DNA of 64,000 nucleotides. It comes from Paragemmobacter amnigenus (GTDB taxonomy: Bacteria > Pseudomonadota > Alphaproteobacteria > Rhodobacterales > Rhodobacteraceae). Positions 1-10,202 of the stretch are shown here, piece after piece. The stretch spans positions 62,001 to 126,000 of the forward strand of contig NZ_JAAATX020000002.1 of assembly GCF_009908265.2 (NCBI RefSeq). The letters are read 5' to 3'. The number at the start of each line of letters is the position of its first letter. The first letter of the stretch is position 1. The notes under the pieces were generated by a model. That model ran no database searches. It was not told the origin of the DNA and saw only the letters and a program-made list of their open reading frames with translations. Made by a program: the position numbers and the translations under genes.

Positions 1-2
1 GC

Positions 3-983
3 GGCGGCGGGCGCGATCCGAACGGCCCGCTCCTCACGAAGCAGGGCCTGATGCTCGGCGCGCTGGCAGCGGTCGGCCTCTGGGCCTTCATGTCTTTCTA
101 CACGGTCCGGCCCGAAGAACGCTCGGTCGAACTTTTCCTTGGCGAATTCTCGGCTGTGGGCAATCCGGGCCTCAACTTCGCGCCCTGGCCCGTGGTCACT
201 GCAGAAATCGTGTCGGTGACGGGCGAACGCACCACCGACATCGGTGCCGTGGGCGACGGGGCCATCGGTGACGGGCTGATGCTGACCCGCGATCAGAACA
301 TCGTCGACATCGGCTTTCAGGTGGTCTGGAACGTGGCGGACCCCTCCGCCTTCCTCTTCAATCTCGCCGATCCTGACGACACGATCCGCGCGGTGTCGGA
401 ATCCGCCATGCGTGACATCATCGCGCGCTCGGAACTCTCGCCCATCCTTAACCGCGACCGCGGCGTCATCGCGACCGACCTTCAGGCCGCCGTGCAAGGC
501 ACGCTCGACAGCTATCAGGCGGGCATCAGCGTGATCCGCGTCAACCTGCAACGCGCCGCCCCGCCCCGCGAAGTCATCGACAGCTTCCGCGAAGTGCAGG
601 CCGCCCAGCAGGAACGTGACCGGCTGGAGAAAGAGGCGGATGCCTATGCCAACCGCGTGACGGCAGGCGCACGGGGTGAGGCCGCGCGTCTTCTGGAAGA
701 AGCCGAAGCCTACCGCGCGCAGGTCGTGAACGTGGCACAGGGTGAAGCGTCCCGCTTCCTGTCGGTCTACGAGGAATATGTGAAGGCGCCGGAAGTGACC
801 CGCCGCCGCATGTATCTGGAAACGATGGAAAAGGTGCTGGGTGGCATGAACAAGGTCATCCTCGATGGCGTCGCCTCCGGCGAAGGTGGCGGTCAGGGCG
901 TCGTGCCCTTCCTGCCGCTCAACGAACTCAACCGTCCGGCCCCGGCACAGGGCGCTGCCGCTACCACCGGAGGGACCAACTGA
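3..983 (+). CDS. hflK: HflK, FtsH protease modulator (5' end cut)
   Basis: SPFH/band-7 membrane protein, the HflK half of the HflKC complex that encloses the inner-membrane protease FtsH and restricts its access to substrates. The frame is open from base 3, and 16 residues ending LLTKQGL precede the first ATG at 51, so that ATG is internal and the true start lies outside the window. One membrane segment (LGALAAVGLWAFMSF) is followed by the band-7 domain and an Ala/Glu/Arg-rich coiled stretch near the C-terminus. The Gly-rich N-terminus normal for HflK is missing here. The stop overlaps the hflC start as TGATG, indicating translational coupling. Confidence 0.93.
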   Translation, partial: GGGRDPNGPLLTKQGLMLGALAAVGLWAFMSFYTVRPEERSVELFLGEFSAVGNPGLNFAPWPVVTAEIVSVTGERTTDIGAVGDGAIGDGLMLTRDQNIVDIGFQVVWNVADPSAFLFNLADPDDTIRAVSESAMRDIIARSELSPILNRDRGVIATDLQAAVQGTLDSYQAGISVIRVNLQRAAPPREVIDSFREVQAAQQERDRLEKEADAYANRVTAGARGEAARLLEEAEAYRAQVVNVAQGEASRFLSVYEEYVKAPEVTRRRMYLETMEKVLGGMNKVILDGVASGEGGGQGVVPFLPLNELNRPAPAQGAAATTGGTN

Positions 984-1885
984 TGAAAAGCGCGATCCTT
1001 CTACCCATCGTCGCCATCCTCGGCGCCGCGGCCCTTTCATCGGTCTTCATCGTGGACGAGCGCGAAAAGGTGCTGGTGCTGCAATTCGGTCAGGTCAAGC
1101 AGGTCAAGCAGGACCCCGGTCTGGGCTTCAAGCTTCCCCTGATCCAGGAAGTCGTCCGCTACGACGGACGCATCCTCGGCCTGCCGACTGCCCCGGTCGA
1201 AGTCACCATGCTCGACGACCGCCGCCTCGTCGTCGATGCCTTCGCGCGCTGGCGCATCACCGATCTCGTGGAATTCCGCGAAGCTGTCGGCGCGGGGGGC
1301 GAGCTTCAGGCGCTCCGCCGTCTTGAAGGCATCGTGAACCCCGCGATCCAGCAGGTTCTGGGTTCCGTCCCCTCCAGCCGCGTGCTGTCCGAGGACCGGA
1401 CCGCCCTGATGAACCAGATCCGCGACATCGCACGCCGTCAGGCGGCCGCACTGGGGATCGAAGTCATCGACGTCCGCCTCACCCGCACCGACCTGCCCGA
1501 ACAGAACCTCGAGGCGACCTTCGCCCGGATGCGCGCCGAACGCGAACGCGAGGCGGCGGATGAAATCGCCCGCGGTGGCGAAGCCGCGCAGCGCGTCCGT
1601 GCCAGTGCGGACCGGACGGTCGTCGAACTCACCTCCGACGCCCGCCGTCAGGCCGATGTCATCCGGGGTGAGGCCGACGCCGAACGTAACGCCATCTATG
1701 CCGAAGCCTTCGGCCGCGATCCGGAATTCTTCGCCTTCACCCGCTCGCTCACCTCCTACGAACGCGCGCTGCAATCGGGGAATTCGTCGATCGTCATGCA
1801 GCCCGATAGCGAATTCTTCGACTATCTTCGCTCTGACGGTGGCCGCGGCAACCCGCCCGGCGGGGCCGCGCCCGTTCAGGAATGA
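983..1885 (+). CDS. hflC: HflC, FtsH protease modulator
   Basis: Partner of HflK in the HflKC membrane complex; both are SPFH proteins with most of their mass in the periplasm. The 300-residue length is normal for HflC. It opens with an uncleaved membrane anchor (residues 4-24), then VDEREKVLVLQFGQ, the usual start of the band-7 domain, and ends with a charged helical region rich in AER. The start ATG overlaps the hflK stop and its own stop overlaps the next small gene by four bases, so the three form one transcription unit. No catalytic site is expected in this family. Confidence 0.95.
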   Translation: MKSAILLPIVAILGAAALSSVFIVDEREKVLVLQFGQVKQVKQDPGLGFKLPLIQEVVRYDGRILGLPTAPVEVTMLDDRRLVVDAFARWRITDLVEFREAVGAGGELQALRRLEGIVNPAIQQVLGSVPSSRVLSEDRTALMNQIRDIARRQAAALGIEVIDVRLTRTDLPEQNLEATFARMRAEREREAADEIARGGEAAQRVRASADRTVVELTSDARRQADVIRGEADAERNAIYAEAFGRDPEFFAFTRSLTSYERALQSGNSSIVMQPDSEFFDYLRSDGGRGNPPGGAAPVQE

Positions 1886-2076
1886 GCTGGGTCCTCCTCG
1901 GCCTTGGCCTTGTCTTCGTGACAGAGGGGCTGGCGCTTGCGCTGGCCCCTTCGCGTGTCGAACAGGCGCTGGCCTTCCTCGCCTCCCTTCCGGCCGAACG
2001 CGCCCGCCAGATCGGCCTTGCCGCCGTGGCGGGGGGCACGCTCCTCGTCTGGATCGCGCAGCGCCTTCTGGCCTGA
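1882..2076 (+). CDS. DUF2065 small membrane protein
   Basis: A 64-residue protein with two hydrophobic segments (about residues 2-20 and 42-62) separated by a short loop containing LPAERARQIG. This layout and the position directly behind hflC match the DUF2065 (YjeT-like) family, which often sits in hflKC operons. It starts inside the hflC stop (ATGA overlap). No function is established for the family; the context suggests a small accessory of the HflKC-FtsH complex, which is an inference from neighbourhood only. Confidence 0.85.
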   Translation: MSWVLLGLGLVFVTEGLALALAPSRVEQALAFLASLPAERARQIGLAAVAGGTLLVWIAQRLLA

Positions 2077-2250
2077 CCGCCGCCGCCGCCCGCATCCGCG
2101 CTTGAAACATTTGCCCCCGCAGGTTCACATGGTCTTGAGAGCCCGCGACCCGGTTTGCATTGCGTTCCGCCCTGCCTAACTGATGATGCAGAAGTGCTCC
2201 GCCGGACGGCCGGTCAGTGACCGTCGGCAGCCAAACGAAAGGAGTTCGGA

Positions 2251-3771
<1,521 letters not shown>

Positions 3772-3791
3772 CGGCGCAGGGATCGGCAGGC

Positions 3792-3820
3792 AAAAGGGGC
3801 GGCACGGTCCGCCCCTTTTT
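3792..3820. terminator. Bidirectional intrinsic terminator
   Basis: AAAAGGGGCGG, a six-base loop, then CCGCCCCTTTTT. The A-run on one side and T-run on the other let it serve both the Deg protease gene (rightward) and the convergent HD-hydrolase gene, whose stop codon lies at its edge. Confidence 0.9.
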
Positions 3821-4458
3821 CATTCGATCTCGGATAGAAGCCGCGTGCGGAAACTGGCCATCCACTCGGCCCGCTCTGCCGCCATGGCGCGGCCCGTGGC
3901 GGTCTGCATCGTCTCGGCCACGCGGAACAGCTTGACCTCCAGATGATCCAGCGCGAACCGCCGGTCATCCAGCGCCCGCCCCATCGCCATCGGGTCGGCA
4001 GCGTCGAACAGCCCGCCCCCCATCTGCCCCGCCACCAGAAACATGCGCGCAATCCCGATCGCCCCCAGCGCCTCCAGCCGGTCGGCATCCTGCAGGATGC
4101 GCGCCTCCGGTGTTTCGGGCGCGATACGGGCGGAAAAGCTGTGCGCCGCGATGGCGTGATGCACCGCCCCCAGCCGCGCCGCGTCGAATCCCAGCGCCGC
4201 CAGTTCCCGCACCGCCAGATCCGCCGACAGGACCGAGGCCCGCGCGCGGTCGGGGTTGTCCTTGGGCAGGTTCACCGCATCGTGGAAATAGGCCGCCGCC
4301 GCCAGCACATCGGCATCCGCGCCGCTCTCGTCCATCGCGATCAGACGGCAGGACCGCCAGACGCGGTCCAGATGGCCCAGATCATGCGCCCCGTCCGCCG
4401 CCGCACCGGCCCACAGCTCCGCGATGCGCGCCCGCGCCCGCGCGGCCCAGAGGGTCAC
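3820..4458 (-). CDS. HD-domain phosphohydrolase
   Basis: A 212-residue soluble protein of the HD metal-dependent phosphohydrolase superfamily (YedJ-like group). Metal ligands are visible in order: H29 within HDLGH, H59-D60 in YFHD, and D124/D126 in LQDADRLEALG. The substrate cannot be told from sequence; relatives act on nucleotides or similar phosphoesters. Its start overlaps the stop of the upstream lipoprotein gene by four bases, so the two are co-transcribed. The 3' end meets the terminator shared with the Deg protease gene. Confidence 0.85.
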   Translation of the reverse strand: MTLWAARARARIAELWAGAAADGAHDLGHLDRVWRSCRLIAMDESGADADVLAAAAYFHDAVNLPKDNPDRARASVLSADLAVRELAALGFDAARLGAVHHAIAAHSFSARIAPETPEARILQDADRLEALGAIGIARMFLVAGQMGGGLFDAADPMAMGRALDDRRFALDHLEVKLFRVAETMQTATGRAMAAERAEWMASFRTRLLSEIE

Positions 4459-4994
4459 AATTCCTCCGGCGACACGGTCACCAGCCCCAGCTCGCGCGCC
4501 GCCGTCAGCGACAGCCGCGCGCTGTCCAGCCCCCGCTCGGCCTGAAACCGCCGCACCGCATCGCGCGTGCCCGCATCCATCGCCCCCGTCAGCGGCAGCA
4601 GATACAGCCCCCGCGCCTTCAGCGCCCGTTGCAGCGTGGTGACGAATTCCAGCGTGTATTCCGCGGGGCAGGGGGCACGGAACCAGATTTCCTCGCGGTC
4701 GCGCAGGATGCGCGTGCGCGTATCGGTGCGATAGGTGGCAGGCGTCAGCAGCGCGCCATCCGGCCCCCGCGTCTCGGGCGAGACGACGACCTGTTCCGTC
4801 ACCGTCTCGATCACCGCGGGCGTCACATCGCTTTCCCAGCAGGCCCCCGCGGGCTTTTCCGGCGGGCCGGGACGGTCCAGCCGCACCACTTCCGCCGACA
4901 GATCGCGCTTTTCCGGCGCGGGCAGCGCCGCGCCCCCGGGCCTGCAGGCCGCCAGCGCCAGCACCGCCAGCATCACCAGACCTGCCTGCCGCAT
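4455..4994 (-). CDS. Peptidoglycan-binding-domain lipoprotein
   Basis: A probable outer-membrane or periplasmic lipoprotein of 179 residues. The signal peptide ends in a lipobox, LAAC, with the lipidated Cys at position 17. The last 65 residues resemble a peptidoglycan-binding-1 repeat (LQRALKARGLYLLPLTGAMDAGT, then RDAVRRFQAERGL), suggesting contact with the wall. The start at 4994 was chosen over an ATG 48 bases further upstream because it puts the signal peptide at the very N-terminus and has GGAGGG nine bases before it. It overlaps the downstream HD-hydrolase gene. The central region is not recognised. Confidence 0.75.
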   Translation of the reverse strand: MRQAGLVMLAVLALAACRPGGAALPAPEKRDLSAEVVRLDRPGPPEKPAGACWESDVTPAVIETVTEQVVVSPETRGPDGALLTPATYRTDTRTRILRDREEIWFRAPCPAEYTLEFVTTLQRALKARGLYLLPLTGAMDAGTRDAVRRFQAERGLDSARLSLTAARELGLVTVSPEEL

Positions 4995-5086
4995 CGCGTC
5001 CCGCCCTCCGTCCGGTTCGCCCGGATCAACCGCGCGCACCATAGCGGCAAAGCCCGCCCCCTGCCAACACTCCGCAGGCGCCCGCC

Positions 5087-5996
<910 letters not shown>

Positions 5997-5999
5997 CGC

Positions 6000-6647
6000 C
6001 TACGCCGCCAGCAACAGACGGGACGCCTCTGCCGTGGCGCAGGGGCGGACCGTCCCGCCCAGCAGCGTGCCTTCCCAGAACTCCAGCCCCAGACCGGGGA
6101 AGATCGCCATGATCTCGGCCAGTGTCTCGGGCGCGACCTGACCGGCATCGGCGGCAAAGGGGTGATAGCTTTCGGTCGGCGCGCCCTCGGCAAAGACGAT
6201 CTCGTGCCGGTCGAACAGCAGGTGGAAATATTCTGCCGTCTCCTGCGGCTCCACCCGCACCCGCGCGCCATCCACCAGATCGACCGCCGCCGCCAGAACC
6301 TCCGGCTCTCCGGTCATAAGCTCGGCCCGCCAGCCGGTCACCACCATCCGGTGATGCGGCGACACGCGGATCGGGCGCGAATTGCCCAGAACGCCAGCCT
6401 CCAGCACCACCGGCGCCAGCCGCCCGCGCGCGTCGACCGTCTTGGACAGCACCCGCCGGACCGGCTGCAACCCGCGGTCCAGCGTCTCGACCAGCATCCC
6501 CTCCTCGATCTCCTCGATCGCGACCAGCCCCTCCGCCGTCTCGATCCGCGTCCCGCGCAGGAAACAGGCCAGTTCCGTCGTCCGGAACACCTCGACCGCC
6601 AGCGTCACCGCCCGTTCGGCCATCGTCTCGCGCAGAACCTCGTCCAT
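6000..6647 (-). CDS. Free-standing Hint-domain protein
   Basis: A 215-residue protein of the Hint_2 type common in Rhodobacterales. The Hint fold starts at CFLRGTRIETAEGL, where the Cys is the expected N-S acyl-shift residue, and continues with GLQPVRRVLSKTV and RVSPHHRMVV, typical blocks of this family. Unlike exported Hint proteins there is no calcium-binding or secretion repeat region; about 27 residues precede the Hint core. The start at 6647 has GGAG nine bases upstream; ATGs at 6665 and 6755 are possible. Function is unknown. It is convergent with the ferredoxin gene, only three bases apart. Confidence 0.75.
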   Translation of the reverse strand: MDEVLRETMAERAVTLAVEVFRTTELACFLRGTRIETAEGLVAIEEIEEGMLVETLDRGLQPVRRVLSKTVDARGRLAPVVLEAGVLGNSRPIRVSPHHRMVVTGWRAELMTGEPEVLAAAVDLVDGARVRVEPQETAEYFHLLFDRHEIVFAEGAPTESYHPFAADAGQVAPETLAEIMAIFPGLGLEFWEGTLLGGTVRPCATAEASRLLLAA

Positions 6648-6783
6648 CACTCGCACTCCACACATGGGCAACACGCCCGACAAGGACGAGACTCGCCCCC
6701 GATTGTGCCCGAAATGCGGCAGCAACGGCGCGATGCGCGGGAATATGGTTAACAAAACATGGCGACTCCGCCGCAGGCGTAAC

Positions 6784-7215
6784 TCAATTCGCCTTGCGCG
6801 CGGGCAGGAAGGGCAGGGGGGCGACGGGCACCCCTTCCTCGATCAGCTTCTTCGCCTCCTCGGCCCGCGTCTCGCCATAGATGGCGCGTTCGGGCGCGTC
6901 TCCGGCATGGATCGCCCGCGCCTCGGCGGCAAAGTTCATCCCGACATATTCGGAATTCGCCTCCACCTGACGGCGCAGCTCGGCCAGCGCCGCCTCAAGC
7001 TCGGACGCCGGCTCCTGCAGCGACGGTCGCGCCGCCACCTCGGCCCTGCGCGCGGGCCGCACGGCGGGGGCCATCAGCGCCTTCTCCACCTCGGCCGACC
7101 CGCAGACCGGACAGGTCACATGCCCCGCAGCCTTCAACGCGTCAAAGGCCTCGCCGGAACGGTACCAGCTTTCAAAGGCATGATCGGCTGTGCATCTCAG
7201 GCTGAAACGGATCAT
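6784..7215 (-). CDS. DUF1178 family protein
   Basis: A 143-residue protein of the DUF1178 family. The N-terminus MIRFSLRCTADHAFESW with C8, H12 and the later pair C35-x2-C38 (CPVC) forms a probable small zinc-binding site, seen in this family. The middle (VRPARRAEV) is basic and low complexity; the C-terminal part is helical, ending PVAPLPFLPARKAN. No biochemical role is known. It is spaced about 80 bases from the upstream NUDIX gene on the same strand and may be co-transcribed with it. Confidence 0.85.
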   Translation of the reverse strand: MIRFSLRCTADHAFESWYRSGEAFDALKAAGHVTCPVCGSAEVEKALMAPAVRPARRAEVAARPSLQEPASELEAALAELRRQVEANSEYVGMNFAAEARAIHAGDAPERAIYGETRAEEAKKLIEEGVPVAPLPFLPARKAN

Positions 7216-7295
7216 TCCGGTCTACCCGCTGACGGGGGTTAAGGTGGATCTCATACCCGATCTGGGCGATCAGGCGCGTCATTCAAGACCGAAGT

Positions 7296-7811
7296 TCAGG
7301 CAGATGCAACCTGTCCCGCCGCCGTCGCCACCGCCATGGCGGCAGCATCCAGCACCGACGCATCCTCCGCAATCGCCTGCAACAGCGCCCGCAACTCGGG
7401 TTCCGCCACCAGCCGCGCCGCACGTTCTGCCCCGAACCAGCGCCGCCGCCGCTCTTTCCGCTCGGGAAAGCGCGCGGCCAGCCCCTCCACCCGCAACGGA
7501 TAGACGGTCACCACGCAGGGCAGCGCCTCCTTGGTCTTGCGCGTCTTGGCATAGGCATAAAGCCCCAGCGCCTCTGCCGCCGGAGCACCGGTCACGCCCG
7601 CCTCTTCCCACGCTTCCTGCGCCGCCGACTGGGCCGGTGTCTTGCCCTCGATGGGCCAGCCCTTGGGGATCACCCACCGCCCCGTGTCGCGGCTGGTGAT
7701 CAGCAGAACCTCAGCCCGACCCCTGTGCATCCGCCAGCACAGCGCGCCGAACTGGCTGCGCGGCCCCTCATCCCCGTGGCCGAGGAAATGGCTCGTCCTG
7801 TTGCGTTTCAT
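7296..7811 (-). CDS. NUDIX hydrolase
   Basis: A 171-residue NUDIX-fold hydrolase, expected to cleave a nucleoside diphosphate linked to another group. The signature region reads GKTPAQSAAQEAWEEAGV, the variant of the Nudix box seen in diphosphoinositol-polyphosphate/Ap4A-type members, preceded by WVIPKGWPIEG. The start at 7811 gives MKRNRTSHFLG; an upstream in-frame ATG would add 23 residues without family resemblance and overlap the divergent peroxidase region. Substrate not predictable from sequence. Confidence 0.88.
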   Translation of the reverse strand: MKRNRTSHFLGHGDEGPRSQFGALCWRMHRGRAEVLLITSRDTGRWVIPKGWPIEGKTPAQSAAQEAWEEAGVTGAPAAEALGLYAYAKTRKTKEALPCVVTVYPLRVEGLAARFPERKERRRRWFGAERAARLVAEPELRALLQAIAEDASVLDAAAMAVATAAGQVASA

Positions 7812-8005
7812 ATGTCCCGCCCGATCATTCGATCCGGTTCTTGGTCCGGGTATTTCCTGCTCAACGACAGTATATGGCATTTGTTTCGCCCGATTTCCAC
7901 AATTCCCGCAGCCCGCCGCGTCCGACTGCGACGAAAGGGGTGTTTGACCTCGCCCCCGCCCGCCTTACCTTTCGGCTGCAAGGCAATCTTTTGGACAAAG
8001 CTCAT

Positions 8006-8524
8006 ATGCGCGCGCCCCTTTTCCCCCTCGCCCTGATCGCCGCCACCCTGCCTGCTGCCGCCTTTGCGGGCTTCACCTTCCCCTCCATCGATGGCGGCAC
8101 CATCGACCTTGACGGCTTCAAGGGCCGCCCCGTCCTCGTGGTCAACACCGCCTCGCTCTGCGGCTTCGCGCCCCAGTTCGACGACCTGCAGTCGCTTCAT
8201 GACGATTACGCCGCGCGCGGTCTTGTCGTACTGGCCGTGCCCTCCGACGATTTCCGCCAGGAACTCGCCTCCGCCGCCGAGGTAAAGGAATTCTGCGCCG
8301 TCAATTTCGACCTGACGATTCCGATGACGGATATCACCCCCGTCCTTGGCGATCAGGCCCATCCCTTCTACAAATGGCTTGCCGAGACCGAAGGGTTCAC
8401 CCCCGGCTGGAACTTCAACAAGGTGCTGCTCGACGGCGAGGGCGAGGTTGTCGCCACATGGGGCAGCGTGATGCGCCCCACCGCCGCCCCCGTGGTCGAC
8501 AGGATCGAGGCCCTGCTTCCGTGA
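8006..8524 (+). CDS. Periplasmic glutathione peroxidase family protein
   Basis: A 172-residue thiol peroxidase reducing hydroperoxides. A signal peptide (LIAATLPAAAFA, cleaved near residue 21) places it in the periplasm, unlike most bacterial BtuE-type enzymes. Catalytic residues are visible: C52 (NTASLCGFAPQF, Cys in place of selenocysteine), Q85 and W135 (GWNFNKVLL). The usual NQFGGQE loop is replaced by SDDFRQE. The start at 8006 was chosen because it begins the signal peptide; a frame open further upstream has no sensible N-terminus. The stop overlaps the GTG of the next gene, so the two are translationally coupled. Confidence 0.88.
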   Translation: MRAPLFPLALIAATLPAAAFAGFTFPSIDGGTIDLDGFKGRPVLVVNTASLCGFAPQFDDLQSLHDDYAARGLVVLAVPSDDFRQELASAAEVKEFCAVNFDLTIPMTDITPVLGDQAHPFYKWLAETEGFTPGWNFNKVLLDGEGEVVATWGSVMRPTAAPVVDRIEALLP

Positions 8525-9666
8525 CAGCCCCACCTCCGGCTGCTGGACGGGCGGCCATTCCAGCCCCGCTCTTCTTCGGCTCCGGCATCTATCGCGGCTC
8601 CTCCTATGGCCGCCACCACCCGCTGCGCGTTCCCCGCGTGTCTACCGTCATGGACCTCTGCACGGCTCTGGGCTGGTTGCCCCCCGACCGCTTCCGCACC
8701 AGCCCCCGCGCCAAACCTGCGGCCCTTGCGGCCTATCACACCCCCGCCTATCTCGCCGCCCTCCAGCGGGCCGAAGAGACGGGGCAGGTCGATGACGACA
8801 CCCGCGCCCGCCACAACCTCGGCACCGCCTCCAATCCCGTCTTCCCCGAGATGTTCCGCCGCCCCGCCACCGGCGCGGGCGGGGTGATGCTCGCCGCCGA
8901 ACTCCTCGCCACCCACGGCGCGGGCACGATCCACGTTCCCGGCGGCGGCACCCATCACGGCCTGCCCGACCGCGCCAATGGCTTTTGCTACCTCAACGAC
9001 CCCGTCCTCGCCCTGATGGCGCTGCGCCGCGCGGGGCTGCAACGGCTCGCCTATGTCGATCTCGACGCCCACCACCCCGACGGGGTGGAGCCCGCCTTCG
9101 CGGGTGACCCCGACACCCTGATGATCTCGGTGCACGAAGAAAACCGCTGGCCCTTCACCGGCCGGCTGACCGATGACGCGGGCGGCAATGCCTTCAACCT
9201 CCCCGTCCCCCGCGCCTATAACGACACCGAGGCGCGGGCGGTGCTCCACACCCTCATCCTCCCCCGCCTTGCCGCCCACCGTCCGGATGCCATCGTCCTG
9301 CAAATGGGCGCCGACTCGCTCCTCGAAGACCCGCTCTCCCGCCTCGCCCTCTCCAACCGCGCCTATCTCGAGGCGTTGCGCGAAATCCGCCCCCTCTCGC
9401 CCCGCCTCCTCCTCCTCGGCGGGGGCGGCTACAACCCGTGGTCCGTGGGGCGATGCTGGTCCGCGCTCTGGGCCACCCTCGCGGGCCTCGACATCCCCGA
9501 CCGCCTGCCCGACGATGCCGCCCACGTCCTCCGCGCCCTCTCATGGGGTGGCGGTGGCCGCCCGCCGCCGGACCCGCACATGACCGAAACCCTCCTCGAT
9601 CCCCCCCGCGAAGGCCCGATCCGCGACGACCTCCGCGACCGCCTCGCCCATCTCGCGGCCCGATGA
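8521..9666 (+). CDS. Histone deacetylase-like amidohydrolase
   Basis: A 381-residue zinc amidohydrolase of the arginase/deacetylase fold (class I/II HDAC-like, related to AcuC and acetylpolyamine deacetylases). Active-site blocks: GGGTHHGLPDRANGFCYLND (paired His), YVDLDAHHPDGVE (metal ligands D and H), MGADSLLEDPLSRLALSN and LLLGGGGYN. In bacteria these act on acetylated small molecules or proteins; a polyamine ABC transporter lies 2-6 kb away, which fits acetylpolyamine turnover but does not prove it. The start is GTG at 8521, overlapping the peroxidase stop. Its own stop overlaps the thpR start. Confidence 0.88.
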   Translation: MTAPPPAAGRAAIPAPLFFGSGIYRGSSYGRHHPLRVPRVSTVMDLCTALGWLPPDRFRTSPRAKPAALAAYHTPAYLAALQRAEETGQVDDDTRARHNLGTASNPVFPEMFRRPATGAGGVMLAAELLATHGAGTIHVPGGGTHHGLPDRANGFCYLNDPVLALMALRRAGLQRLAYVDLDAHHPDGVEPAFAGDPDTLMISVHEENRWPFTGRLTDDAGGNAFNLPVPRAYNDTEARAVLHTLILPRLAAHRPDAIVLQMGADSLLEDPLSRLALSNRAYLEALREIRPLSPRLLLLGGGGYNPWSVGRCWSALWATLAGLDIPDRLPDDAAHVLRALSWGGGGRPPPDPHMTETLLDPPREGPIRDDLRDRLAHLAAR

Positions 9667-10202
9667 TCCGCGCCTTCCTCGCCCTTCCCCTGCCCGAACA
9701 GGCGCTCTCCGCTCTCCGCGTGCAGCAATTCCTGCTGCCCCTCCCGCGCAAGGTCGACCCCGACGGCTTCCACCTCACCCTCGTTTTCCTGGGCGAACAG
9801 CCCGAACCCGTGCTTCAGGCCGCCCACGACCTCTTCGCCGAAATCCGCGTCCCGCCCTTCCCGCTGTCGCTGCACTCCCTCGGCCTCTTCGGCGGCACCA
9901 AACCCCGCGCCGCATGGGCAGGCGTGTCCCCCTCCGAACCGCTCCACCGCCTGCAAGCCAAACTCGACCACGCCGCCCGCAGCGCCGGCATCGCAACCGA
10001 GGCGCGCCGCTTCACCCCCCACGTCACCCTCGGCCGCTTCCCGCCCCCGCCGCCCGAGGAAACCTTCCGCCTAGAACGAGCCATCGCCGCAGGCGCGACC
10101 TTCGCCACCCCCGCATGGACGGTGGACCACTTCTGCCTCTACGAAAGCCGCCAGACCAAACAGGGCAGCGTCTACAGCGAACTCGCCCGCTACGACCTAT
10201 AG
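9663..10202 (+). CDS. thpR: RNA 2',3'-cyclic phosphodiesterase
   Basis: A 179-residue member of the 2H phosphoesterase superfamily (LigT/ThpR), which opens 2',3'-cyclic phosphate ends of RNA. Both catalytic HxT motifs are present: H37-L-T39 (GFHLTLVFLG) and H120-V-T122 (TPHVTLGRF), symmetric as in the family. The ATG overlaps the stop of the deacetylase gene (ATGA), so peroxidase, deacetylase and thpR form a tight three-gene unit. The 3' end overlaps the convergent amidase gene by six bases. Confidence 0.92.
   Translation: MIRAFLALPLPEQALSALRVQQFLLPLPRKVDPDGFHLTLVFLGEQPEPVLQAAHDLFAEIRVPPFPLSLHSLGLFGGTKPRAAWAGVSPSEPLHRLQAKLDHAARSAGIATEARRFTPHVTLGRFPPPPPEETFRLERAIAAGATFATPAWTVDHFCLYESRQTKQGSVYSELARYDL

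Noticed and set aside
2101-2130. Heat-shock promoter before the Deg protease gene
   Set aside because: A good CTTGAAA is present at 2101-2107, but no acceptable -10 follows at the required spacing.
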